From Argopecten irradians (Eukaryota > Mollusca > Bivalvia > Pectinida > Pectinidae), in the NCBI RefSeq assembly GCF_041381155.1, contig NC_091144.1, positions 5,675,501 through 5,739,500 of the forward strand: 64,000 bases of DNA. The letters run 5' to 3'. Each line of letters starts with the position of its first letter. Position 1 is the stretch's first letter. The notes beneath the pieces are model-generated. The model was not told the origin of the DNA. It ran no database searches and saw only the letters and a program-made list of their open reading frames with translations. The position numbers and the translations under genes are program-made. This document shows, one piece after another, positions 1 to 12,100 of the stretch.

Positions 1-1437
1 TTTTAGCTATGTAATGTGCAGTATAACTTGTGTTATGTTTTAGCTATGTAATGTACAGTATAACTTGTGTTACGTTTTAGTTATGTAATGTACAGTATAA
101 CTTGTGTTATGTTTTAGCTATGTAATGTACAGCATAACTTGTGTTATGTTTAAGATATGTAATGTACAGTATAACTTATGTTATGTTTTAGTTATGTAAT
201 GTACAGTATAACTTGTGTTATGTTTTAGTTATGTAATGTACAGTATAACTTATGTTATGTTTTAGCTATATATTGTACAGTATAACTTGTGTTATGTTTT
301 AGCTATATATTTACAGTATCACCTGTGTTATGTTTTAGTTATGTAATGTACAGTATAACTTATGTTATGTTTTAGCTATGCAATGTACAGTATAACTCGT
401 ATTATCTTTTAGTTATGTAATGTACAGTATAACTCGTGTTATGTTTTAGCTATGTAATGTACAGTATAATTTGTGTTATGTTTTAGTTATGTAATGTACA
501 GTATAACTTGTGTTATGTTAGCTATGTAATGTACAGTATAACTTGTGTTATGTTTTAGATATGTAATGTACAATATAACTTATGTTATGTTTTAGTTATG
601 TAATGTACAGTATAACTTGTGTTATGTTTTAGTTATGTAATGTACAGTATAACTCGTGTTATGTTTTAGTTATGTAATGTACAGTATAACTCGTGTTATG
701 TTTTAGCTATGTAATGTACAGTATAACTCGTGTTATGTTTTAGTTATGTAATGTACAGTATAACTTGTGTTATGTTTTACCTATGTAATGTACAGTATAA
801 CTTGTATTATGTTTTAGCTATGTAATGTACAGTATAACTCGTGTTATGTTTTAGTTATGTAATGTACAGTATAACTCGTGTTATGTTTTAGATATGTAAT
901 GTACAGTATAACTTTTGTTATGTTTTAGCTATGTAATGTACAGTATAACTTGTGTTATGTTTTAGCTATGTAATGGACAGTATAACTTGTTTTATGTTTT
1001 AGCTATATAATGTACAGTATAACTTGTGTTATGTTTTAGCTATGTAATGGACAGTATAATGTACAGTATAACTTGTGATATGTTTTAGCTATGTATTGTA
1101 CAGTGTAACTTGTGTTGCGTTTCAGCTATGTATTGTACAGTAAAGTTTAAGTTATGTTTTAGCTATGTAATGTACAGTATAACTTGTGTTATGTTTTAGC
1201 TATGTAATGGACAGTATAACTTGTTTTATGTTTTAGCTATATAATGTACAGTATAACTTATGTTACGTTTTAGTTATGTAATGTACAGTATAACTCGTGT
1301 TACGTTTTAGTTATGTAATGTACAGTATAACTCGTGTTATGTTTTAGCTATGTAATGTACAGTATAAACTTGTATTATGTTTTAGCTATGTAATGGAGTA
1401 TAACTTATGTTATGTTTTAGCTATGTAATGTTATAAA
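1..1437. repeat. 37-bp tandem satellite array
   Basis: About 38 head-to-tail units of roughly 37 bp. Each holds the core TTTTAGCTATGTAATGTACA followed by GTATAACTTGTGTTATG. Units differ by point changes (GTAATGTAC or GTAATGGAC, CTTGT or CTCGT) and a few indels near 310, 530 and 1050-1140. The array begins before the window. No coding potential is seen. The sequence from 1438 is unique. Confidence 0.95.
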
Positions 1438-4329
1438 CAGGGATCAGGATTATATAATATAAATTATATAATATACCAGTTTTGACAAGTTATAATGAAT
1501 ACGCTTTACCCGGACATTCACAGTTGGTTAATGTGTTTAGGGAGCTTCAACAATACCTCGGACAAACATAACACTCATTACATTTACATTATATGTACTT
1601 TGTTACGTCATGATCCGGGGGCAGTATATATAAGTATTAACTAAAATAGGTCATAAACAAACATTTTATTTGTAAGGTTTCGCTAAGATGTCCATATAGC
1701 CAAATCTGGCTCGGGAACATACAAATTATCCGTAAGTTATATAACGTGTCTACCAAAAACCGCTGGATCGCGAGTTCGAATCCCATGTGGGGAAGTTGCC
1801 GGGTACAAACCGCTGCTCGTTAGTTTTTCATGGTACATGTACATGTACTCCGGTTTTGTCGCCATCTATATCTGGTACAATGCACATCCTTTAAAATGAC
1901 CCTGGTTGTTAACGTTTTGTAAAAGTTAGTAGACGATAACATTTAACGTTCTTTACATTCAATTGAAGATCAAAGGGCCAATTAACATTTTACGTTACAT
2001 CGGTTGAAAAAAAAGATTAAAATTGCAAAACATACCAAAAAGATAGTCATATATAAACTGTGTAAAGTAAGTTACATGTATCAGGCTGGAAACATTATTA
2101 GCTGTTAAATTCTCTAACTAATTATCACGAGATGTAGATATTGCAATCAATTAAATAGAAGATACTTACCTGCAGGGATGCAATGTTTAAAGATATGTAA
2201 GTGAACGTTCCTTGTAATGTTATAATATCCACAAGATGTCCGAAAAATTTAAAGGGTTTGACGTAATATCAGATCGATATAGTTTGTCCACATGATACTG
2301 AGATCACTTTGGTAGTAAAATATCGTGTATCGGAGCAGTTTCTGAGTGTTCACCAGATCAGATCGCTCTCCGACAGACCACGTAAAATGGTGTAACTCGT
2401 TTCCCCAGTACAAAGTTTTAAAGGTCTATATAGACAAATAAATAAGATTATATAATGATAGGAATTTCTCCTTTATCGATCAAGTAATCAATTCCAAGGT
2501 GTGTTGATCCCGGCTATACAGGTGAGAAACACCTGTAAAACGTGCCGAGGTACTAAGTAAACATTAAAGCTTTAGACGTGTATCCAAAAGTACAGTGATA
2601 TGGCCACAATCTGTCATGATTGCGCTTAAAATGGGCAGCCTGATTTAGGCCAAGGTGAGTCGAAATCTATGCTTCTGGTCTGCCAGGCCAGGTATAGATA
2701 CAGGCTGGTACTAGTACATGTAGCAAATACGTACCCGGCCCACTATTGTATATAACTGAATACCTTTCTAAAGATCCAGAGCTACAATATTGTAGTTACA
2801 TGTGTATACTACAGAGTCACCTACCTTGCGAGTAGGTATCCAATGTGACGTCAATTTTTGAGCTAAACTCACGTCGTTTTATCTGAAAAGTATGACGTTG
2901 TACTCTCAAATACACGACGTTACAAACCATTCCTACACACAAGTGCAGATACATATTACTCTGTCTTATGCAAATACGGAATATAATACAGTAAAATTAG
3001 TTTAAAACGAATTCAAAATGACAATTCGCTATATAAGTATAGTTCGTTGTATAGATAGCAGGCAATTCAGTATTTTGTTTCCAAACAACGACTCTGGCTG
3101 GAATATCAGAGTCAACAAAGGAAACAAATGTTTTTTATGTTAGACAATTTAATGATGTCTATTAACCATATTAAGTATATACTTTGTTGAAATCGTTCGG
3201 ATATGATTATGGATGATTGGTAATTTGCTATTTGGTGGAAGAAGAAGGTGGACGGACACAAGAATAAATTTCTTATACATAAAAGCTGTAGTACTCATTG
3301 GTTGTATTTCTATCACTATATAGTACTGCAATTAGAAATGTTCTTTTTTATTTTGTTATTAATGAAATATTGTTCTAACCGAGTTGGTTATAGTTTTACT
3401 CTAATACGTATGGTTATATAACAACTAGCCTCCGCCTTTGGGTGTCGACTTCAACACCTTATAGCCATGTGCTGAACGCTGAACGTAGGTCGGTATTGTT
3501 TTTTGTTTTTTATTGGTTGCTATACTCCACTTTGCCTCCAACTCCTAAACCATAGCTCATAATACATCACAGGCACATGAGAATTGGTAACAGTCTATGT
3601 ACATATTATACATGTATTTTACCAAACTTTTCATGTAGATCATAATTTTAATTCGGTTTAAAAAGCACACCGAAAATGCAATATATCGTGGGGACTTTTA
3701 TACATGAAAACATGTTGTTGACAGCTACAAAGAAAATACAGTCTCGGAGAAAGAACATTTCACGCTTTTGTGAGACGAAAATTTCACGGTTAACAAATTC
3801 GTCTCTTTGTGAAGCACCCAGAAGTTCCAGGAAAGGTTTGGACCTTCGATTTGTCGAATGACGTTAGTTTACGGTATTTAATACTGTCCGATTAAGAGGA
3901 CATATGATATGTACTGTGACACACTAACAATACACAGGCCCTGTCAAACAGGGTAATATCTGGTAACACGGTAATTACTGGGACACCCAATCTAAACACT
4001 TACATCTAATGTATACTCGCGTACACTTCAGCTTTGAAAATAAACATTTTATGATTATATTTCAGTTGGAGTGCCATTCAGTAGAATTGACATACAGTGT
4101 GATTAAACTATAGAATCCAATCAGGTTTAAATACAGTAGATGACATATATATTGTATATGCCTTAAACCTGACGGTTCGACTAACAGACCAGAACCTTCA
4201 TTCGTGTGTCCAGATTTTCATTGAATCTGTATGATAAACAAACCAAGTGAAGACATGAGTGTTTATCATCCGAATGATTATAGAATTGACGATTTGATTT
4301 TATTCTAGTGCCCTTAATATCCAAATAAA
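1438..4329. other. Intergenic stretch without a recognised gene
   Basis: Nothing here supports a gene: the open frames are short and without family motifs. It holds a SINE remnant at 1755-1960. The rest is AT-rich unique DNA. Confidence 0.6.
1755..1960 (+). mobile_element. tRNA-derived SINE remnant
   Basis: The B-box-like stretch GAGTTCGAATCCCATGTGGG is followed by a body resembling widespread molluscan SINEs, including ACTCCGGTTTT and TTAAAATGACCCTGGTTGTT and then an ACGTT-rich tail. The A box is decayed, so the 5' half is weak. The family was recognised from memory of the motif order, not by alignment. Confidence 0.55.
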
Positions 4330-4593
4330 CAAAGCTTTCTTTTTGGTTTGTTTTTACAAAATAGATATCATCCTATAAATAGAGTAGACAATGAAATTTT
4401 GATTATTATTAAGTATTACATATACAAAACCAGATGTTTGCATAAAATTTTAAGTCCACATGCTCTACTCAACTTAATTAAAGAACATTACATTTCTCAA
4501 AAACATATTGCCAATAGTAAAGGTGGAGGTGCTCAGCGGAAATGTGAAAATGAATGGAGAAAATGGGAAAAACTTATTGATTTAGCTGACTAG
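4330..4593 (+). mobile_element. LINE fragment, C-terminal end of reverse transcriptase ORF
   Basis: An open frame of about 80 codons reads IIIKYYIYKTRC, then HALLNLIKEHYI, and ends NEWRKWEKLIDLAD. This is the usual extreme C-terminal pattern of molluscan non-LTR retrotransposon ORF2: a hydrophobic run, KYYIY, a charged helix and a KW motif. The catalytic reverse transcriptase core is absent, so it is a 3' remnant. Another C-terminal fragment lies 1.2 kb downstream. Confidence 0.5.
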
Positions 4594-4764
4594 TTAACTA
4601 TTTGTATGTTTCTTTATTTAATGCGACAATCTATGATAGTCATATCATGGCAATATATACATGTAACTATGTATCATGTACTATAACATTTTTACCATGT
4701 ACATAAATTAGTTATCCTTCATTGAACTCCAGGAGTTTATAACACCACATACATCTTGTTTCGA

Positions 4765-5371
4765 TCTCTAGTCCTCTCTCTCTCTCTATCTCTATCTCTC
4801 TCTCGATCTCCCTCCCTCTTTCTCTCCTTGAACTTGCGTGCGAGGGGGTGTATGTAGGCGTGTGTGGCGTATGTATGTCTGTGTGGATGTGGGAGTGAGG
4901 ACCATATGTTTGTAAATAGAAGCTGCTACTGCAGATGATGATGATGATGATGAATGATGATGATGAACAATAATAATGTAGATGAATGAAGCTGATGCCT
5001 CAGACAATGATGATTGTGTATGAAACTGTGACTGTAAATGATGATGATGGTGATGATGATTATGATGAAGAATGGTAATGACGATGGTTATTATGAATGT
5101 TGCTGCTGAAGAAGATGATGATGATGATGATGATGATGAATGATGATGGTGCTGGTGAAGATGTTGAATGATGATGATGATGATGATGATGAATGGTGAT
5201 GATGAATGGTGATGATGATGATGGTGATGAATGGATGATGATGATGATGATGAATGGTGATGATGATAAATGGTGATGATGATGACGATGACGATGAATG
5301 ATGATGATGATGATGAATGGTGATGGTGATGATGGTGATGATGATGATGAATGGTGATGGTGATGAATGGA

Positions 5372-5437
<66 letters not shown>

Positions 5438-5640
5438 TGGTGATGATGATAAATGGTGATGATGATGACGATGACGATGAATGATGATGATGATGAATGG
5501 TGATGGTGATGATGATGATGGTGATGATGATGATGAAGATGATGATGATGATAATGATGAATGAAGCTGATGCAGCAAATTATGATGACGATGGTGAATG
5601 AAACTGATGTGGCAGACGATGAGTGATGATAATCTTTTGT
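4765..5640. repeat. CT-rich tract and long GAT/GGT microsatellite
   Basis: A short CTCTCTCT/CTATCT tract (about 4770-4815) is followed by roughly 650 bp of ATG-ATG-ATG repeats broken by AATGGTG units. A block of about 140 bp occurs twice (around 5215-5350 and 5390-5510), so the microsatellite also contains a larger duplication. The long His/Ile/Ser frames on the minus strand are by-products of the triplet repeat. Confidence 0.9.
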
Positions 5641-5684
5641 TTTGTATTTGTAAAAATGCTTTGGAAAAATAAAATAATTATAAA

Positions 5685-5775
5685 AAAAAAGATTAACGTC
5701 CTATTAACAGTCAGGGTCAAGTAAGGACGTACCAGGTTTGTTGGTGGAGGAAAGCCGGAGAACATGGAGAAAAAA
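5685..5775 (-). mobile_element. SINE 3' domain, reverse orientation
   Basis: The minus strand reads TTCTCCGGCTTTCCTCCACC, then CTGGTACGTCCTTACTTGAC, then CCTGACTGTTAATAGGACGT. This is the conserved 3' body of molluscan tRNA-derived SINEs. The tRNA-like head is missing, so the copy is 5'-truncated. It abuts the LINE fragment that starts near 5770. Confidence 0.55.
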
Positions 5776-6345
5776 CACCGTGCAGCGGTCAGTGTAGTCT
5801 ATAAAATCGAGAATAATTTAGCACCAAACTATGTCCATTCACTTCTTCCTCCAAAAGTCGCTAATATTTACAACTATCCTTTAAGAACTACTAGCAATTA
5901 TAGAATTCCTCTTCATAGACTTTCTCTAACTAAATCTTCTTTTATACATTCTTCTCTGCATGTATGTAGAATGACTTTGGTGAAGTGAATAGATCATCAC
6001 CTCCATTAGCAACTTTTAAAAATGCATATCATGTAATTCTGAATCTGATGAAAAAGATCCAGCCTATTACAATTTTCGGTGACAGAAATACAATATTGTA
6101 CATGCAAATTTAAGACATTAATGCAGCAAGTTAAACTTGTTTCGTTTGAACCTCATCAACAGCCCAAATTGTATCTGTGGTCATAAGTGTAAGAGTATCT
6201 ATAATTTGTTTTCTTCCAATGTGATAAGTATGTGAATGACAGAATTATTTTATTAGATAACTTAAGAAACTTGAGTGTGGATACAAATTTGAAAGTGCTG
6301 ATCATATAAACCAAAATATTTTCAGACACGTGCATCAATTTATAA
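5770..6345 (+). mobile_element. LINE fragment, reverse transcriptase C-terminal region
   Basis: The frame at 5764-5988 contains YKIENNLAPNYVHSLLPP and PLRTTSNYRIPLHR, the conserved segment after the reverse transcriptase thumb in many animal non-LTR elements. Past the stop the same domain continues in shifted frames with INSPNCICGHK and later IFRHVHQFIKSSK, matching the usual C-terminal zinc-knuckle region and tail. At least two frame breaks are evident, so it is a dead fragment. No endonuclease or polymerase core is present. Confidence 0.65.
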
Positions 6346-7943
6346 AGTCCAGCAAAGACAATAAAATATGTTAAAACTAAAATGTTTCAAGTTTTTAACA
6401 TTCCTATTTTTTACTATCCAGATGGCGACGTACAAATGTATCTATATATAGATGTAGGTATTGTCGGGAAATTTGTTCTAAATTCGCTGACGTTACATGT
6501 CATCTGACTGAAAAATATATGTACAATGTATATTCATAAAAAAACATTATCTATATAATTTTACACCTCATTTATTGATTTTATGATAATTACCGATATC
6601 GATGTCACTATAAACCGTACACCTCAATTGCTATGAGCCGTACACCCTCCAATCAAAATTTCAGCTACAATTGTATGAGCCGTACACCACCGAGATTTTA
6701 TATTGTTTCCATAACATACATAGATGGGGCTGAGAAGTATTTTTCTTGTGAATCTACCTTTATATGTCATAATAGAGTAATGTAGTACTAAAGTATGTAT
6801 TCGTGGTCGATGGAAAGTTCTTTTCCAGCATCTGTTCTTACGACGGTACCTCCATTGGCGTGGAGACATGTTTACATCTGTCAAGTTTCTTTTGCGACAG
6901 TTCGCGAAAACCATTTATATATCATTGTGTGGCTGATATGTTCGGAAACACGTGCACCAAACGTCAGTTTCCAAAAACATCTCTAAATGCAGATAAAAGC
7001 GACAATCTTAGCTCTGTTCAAATCCTGATTTTCTCACTTTCGCTTCAAGGGGTACCTAGCTAGTTCCCGTGTCATTACCACACGGTGCCAAAGTAGAAAC
7101 AACAGCTAAGTCATTCTCATTGTTTTTCGTTTATCTAGTCAGACTACTATGGCTCTTTATGTCAACCAGGTCCCACAGGGATATATAGTACTATGTAGAG
7201 CATGATTATTCTTATCTTTTTATCTAGATATCTAAAACGTCTAAAAATGGTCTTTGGACACTCAGGTGGGTCCATAATTATATAAACTGTATCTAATTCT
7301 CAGATCCCTGTGCCAGGTCCCTACGCCCTAGGAAAGGAGGGCGTTAGCGTGCCCAGTCAACCTTCCAATCAAAGACAAGAGGGATCGATCCTGTCAGTAT
7401 CGATCTCATTCTTATCAGTAACTTCACACATTCATTATAAATCGATAACTACCTTAACAGTTTGATCATCTTACGTGGGGGAAGGGGTGCCGCGGCACAT
7501 CGAAAAAAAAAGTTGCTTGCATGTTGAGAACGGAGAAGGCTTGAAGGTACAGGTGTTAAGTTTCGTAACCAATAATTATATACCAGACTGAACCAACCAG
7601 CAGGAAAGAAATAAGGATTCGGTCCGTTGTTAGTTTTTGCTTCATATAATAATACACTTGATCATATATTGAATATATAAATGAATAAATTGGTCAGTGA
7701 GAAGGGTTTCTGAGAATATTTAGACCTGCAAAGTGACCATATACATGTACTAAAGAAATCGGTAAAAAATTATTCTATGTGGGCAGTGAAACTGAATAAA
7801 GGGACGCAACTCTCTCAGCTGATCTTTCATCGCACATCACAAAATGGTTTTACTTCTTTTTTATGTCGACCCCTCAAACGTCTAAAGACGATCTTCTGAA
7901 ATTCGAAAGCGGTGGACGTACCAACCTATGGCAAGCCTTTAGG
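6346..7943. other. Intergenic stretch with one weak exon-like frame
   Basis: Mostly unique AT-rich sequence. At about 6787-7063 (+) a frame with regularly spaced cysteines (reading GVETCLHLSSFFCDSSRK and YHCVADMFGNTCTK) resembles an extracellular domain exon, but I cannot name a family or find partner exons. A short motif (GAGCCGTACACC) recurs near 6636 and 6678. Nothing else is supported. Confidence 0.3.
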
Positions 7944-8212
7944 GTTTTTACCTATTGAAATGAATACATCTGTATTCAAAATAAAGATATCTTTTCTGTA
8001 TTTGAATTAGAAATACCTTTAATTGAATTAGAGATATATATATGTAATTTAAAGGAAGATATCTCTATTTTCAGTAGAAATAGAAATATCTGTATTCAAA
8101 TTATTTATTGATATATTACAAATATCTTTAATATATTATATAGAGATATCTTAATTTTAAATAGAGATATCTTTAATTACATAGAGATATCTTCATTCCA
8201 ATAGGTAAAAAC
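7944..8212. mobile_element. AT-rich foldback MITE with GTTTTTACCTATTG ends
   Basis: The left end GTTTTTACCTATTG (7944-7957) is the reverse complement of the right end CAATAGGTAAAAAC (8199-8212), giving a 269-bp element. The interior is full of the palindrome AGATATCT and the words AGAGATATCT and AAATATCT, so the whole unit can fold back on itself. No target duplication is obvious and no protein is encoded. The superfamily is undetermined. Confidence 0.65.
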
Positions 8213-9112
8213 GTAAATGTTATATGGACTTGGTTTTATAAGAAACGATGGAACGGAAAGAAAGATGAAATCTATGGTAGGTTTATAACATTAGCGGACT
8301 AGTATTTCGAATCCCTGAGCAATATTATGGAAATAGCAGTGGAAGAATGAATGCTGATAAGTATGTATCAATTAATGAAATCTTTGAAGAATGCGATGTA
8401 AGAAACTGGTGGAAACATACGAAAACCTGATAAAGATAAAACCACTGCCAGGTCATGCTACTCTGGGTTCAAAGGACACTGGTAAAGAGAACATTGTTCG
8501 GGAAAATTAGACACCAATCGTCTGCGAAATAAAAATAAAATTCATTATAAAGTTAGCAAGCCAAACTTGTTACAGTACAGCTAGATCAGAAACACCTTAA
8601 TAACAGATTATGTTGTGTGAATCTTTGTAATTATGGATATAGAGTTAAAAATTACAAATATGTAATATCAATATGAAATTTACATAAACTCGAACTTATT
8701 CTCATCATTCAGATCTCAGTGGCATCTAACAAAACATTTCAAATTTCGCGCCACATTGCATGCAAGCGGTCTTGCGACAAGGACTTGTAATTTAGAAGCG
8801 TCTGTTTGACATAGATGTTCCCGGAGAAAGTCGAGGTTCCCGACCTCTGTTCAACCTGAATAAGTAGTTGTGGTAAATGACATTCAGTGTTCACCGTGGT
8901 TGAAGTGTGTGTACCACAGAAACCTCTTATCCTTGTTTTGGAAACCCGATATGTCGTATGTATAGGTTATAAACGAATTCGAAACGGAAACAAGATTCGG
9001 TGTCAACTTTTTCAGATTGTTAGATAAAATCTAGTTTCGCTTTGTCGCAAAAACAAAGCAGATGTATTGAACTTTGTATATTTTACATTATTCCACATAA
9101 TTAGCTGAAATA
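8213..9112 (+). promoter_or_regulatory. Upstream region of the TIR-domain gene
   Basis: About 900 bp of unique sequence before the start codon, with no convincing TATA box at the expected spacing. An in-frame TAA (9098-9100) lies 15 bases before the ATG, which supports the assigned start if no splice lies between. The base three before the ATG is A, a favourable context. The promoter itself cannot be placed. Confidence 0.35.
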
Positions 9113-12100
9113 ATGAGTTCGAGACCAAGACGGCGGGTTTCGTTGCCCAATGGAAAGAAATATCATTTCAATGTAATTTATAACAACGCAAAATCGAAAC
9201 TGTCAAAAACGCCAGACACTGAACTGTCCCTGAAGGTCACAGAATATTTCATCGATCTTGCCAAGGACTGGGGATACGACCAGTCTTATTACGTTGAGAG
9301 GGATGCTCTTCCTGGACAGAATGTATTCACTGAGTTGTTCCATGTTATTGATTCCTCATTATTTACCATTGTTATTTTGACGCCTGGATTTTTGTCCAAT
9401 TGTTGGGCGCGGTATTGCCAGCAGTCGGCATTCAAATCATTATTAGACTCGGAGGATAGTGATCCAGCATCTGCCACAAGTAAAATGATCCCAGTCTTGA
9501 TTGACATCAGCGACAAGCAATTACTGCGTAGTTTGAATTTAAATAGATATGGGTCATTTACGCGCACCGACTGGAAAACAGACAAAAAAGAATGGGGAAT
9601 AGTAAAGCAGATGATGAAGGATAAAACTGCAGTACCTGGACAAGTGAACAGTTATCAAGATGTCCACACATCCTCCAAACAACCAATACAAGGTATGTCC
9701 ACACATCCTCCAAACACCCAATACAAGGTATGTCCACACATCCTCCAAACACCCAATACAAGGTATGTCCACACGTCCTCTAAACATCCAAAACAAGGTA
9801 TGTCAGCACATCTTCCAAACACCCAATATAAGGTATAACTGAATTCTACTGTTACCATTCGTGGTACTAGATATGTGTACAAAAAATATTTTTTAAGATA
9901 GTGTTTATTCCTGCAGAGTATGAAATTGAATGTATTCATGACAAAATATTTACTTTTTAGAAACGGAAACTCCTGTTTATGTACAAGCAGTTACCGGAGC
10001 AGAGGCCACACCATCCCTAAGCCAGTTTAACAGACCTGAAACAGATGGACCAAGCTCTTCTAACGGTAGGAGGAGTAGAGAAGTAGGATTTTAGTCTGCC
10101 ATTATTAGATGATATGAGCTTTACTTATTGATTTTCTTCCATGGATCTTTGTCTGTTGTGAAAAAATCTTGCTACGTCCTGGAGGGATGGTTGATTTGGT
10201 TGTTTAAAGTCCTGATTTAGGTTACAACCCCTACTGGAGACTTGTTTGTAAGCAGGTATTACCCCTCCCCCCTTTCTCTGGCTTGGGACCAGCTACAGCA
10301 GCCCAGGAGGGATCTTTCATTTTCCCCTTGGTTCCTAGTCATGTTTGTTGATTTTCAGTGGGATCCTAAGACAAGATGGCTGACTGCAGGTGAACATCTT
10401 GAATTTTGACAAAATTACCAGAAGGATCTTCATGAATTTTTTAGTCTTATTTCCCCTTAGTGCCTTGCTGTACCTATTGAAATTTCAGTCTGATCTGTAA
10501 ATAAGATAGACAGCACTACATATTTCACAAAAGTACGGAAGACATTTTTCTCAAATTTTGTAGGATCAGCATAGAAGCTCCTTTTTTGTTAGAAATTTTC
10601 TTGCAATTTGAACCTTCTTTTAAACTTCTTATGTTTAGCAAAATGAAATCATGGTCATATTTCGCATCTGTTTGTCACTGAAGTTTAATATTCATGTTTA
10701 ATTTGTACACCATCTGTATCAATTCACCAGTTGGCAGACAGCAGAGAGAAGTATCCGGGAGAGACAAGGTGGAAAGGTCTAGTAATGCTCAGCAAGCCGC
10801 TGTAGGGAAGTCATCTGCTCCTATACAGACAGCCACACCTAATTCAGACAAGTCAGCCTTAGCCAACCCAAGCCGCACATTATCAGATAAATCTCCAGCC
10901 CCAACAAGTCATGCACAAGCTACAGGCAGCACGAAAAATAATCAAGTTTCCAGGGAGACAACTGCACAAAAACTCTCTTGTAAGTGGTACATAAATGTAG
11001 GTACATGTGTGAAGTTGTTAAAGAAGCATTTGTTTTGTTTATTTACCTTTTCATACCTCTTTTTGTTGTCATTACTATTGATATTTAATTTTACAGCATC
11101 TATAGGGCAAACTAATGGTACTCAGAAAACAGAGAGACAAGATCGAGAGAAATCTCAGCAAACACTTGTTGGTGGATCTGTCAGCAGTACCACAACAAAG
11201 GAGGAACCACCTACTGGTGGAAAAACTGTAGGTCAAGTATCGACTATGGGGAAGGACTTGGCAGGAAACAAGACTCCAGCAAGCTCAAACCAGATCAAAC
11301 CTAGCCAGAAACCGACACAGGAACAAGACTTACTGAGAAGGGAGATAATCTCATCACCCCAAGTGTCAATACAAGCAGAACAAGCCTCAAGTAAGTTGTC
11401 TTTTACATGGGAGAACCACACAGGAAAACTATTCTAGGGAACCTACTTCAGAATGCCCTAGTCTTTTGAAGCTCCTTTTCTCTATTTCATTCCTTTTGCA
11501 ATCCCATACAGCACATATAGAGAGGAGTCACTGCCCTTAACATTCACGCTCACAACATATAATTGTTTTTTTTCTTTCTGAATATATTTTTATGCAGTAA
11601 TCAGCAAATACAGATACATATGCAACATTCTTATTTCATTCTCTCATATTTTATGAATTACTATTTTGTATCAATATTAAGTAATATTTGTATACATATT
11701 ACATTTTGGAATCTCACCCTTTCGCTCATATAATAGCACTGAGTTCTGTCATTCAACAATCCATTATTCTTTCATTCCCTAGATTTTTTTCTGTCATCGG
11801 AAAATCACACATTTTGGAATCTCACCCTTTCACTCATTTAATACCATTGAGTTCTGTCATTCAACAATCCATTATTCTTTCATTCCCTAGATTTTTTTTG
11901 TCCATTTCACAACACATACTTGTTTGGCATATATAGGAATCAATCTTAGCTGTTATCAGGGCCTGACAGATCATATTTAACTCAGTGAGTGCCTACATTC
12001 CTATTAATGCACTCTCCCTGTTTTTAAAGGCCTTTAACTCTTTATTGTATTTAATTAAAATCTTTTTAATGTAGACTGAGTATATGAATACTATATATTA

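Noticed and set aside
5060-5578. 172-codon minus-strand frame rich in His, Ile and Ser
   Set aside because: It is a pure by-product of the ATG/GAT triplet microsatellite; no domain, splice context or unique segment.
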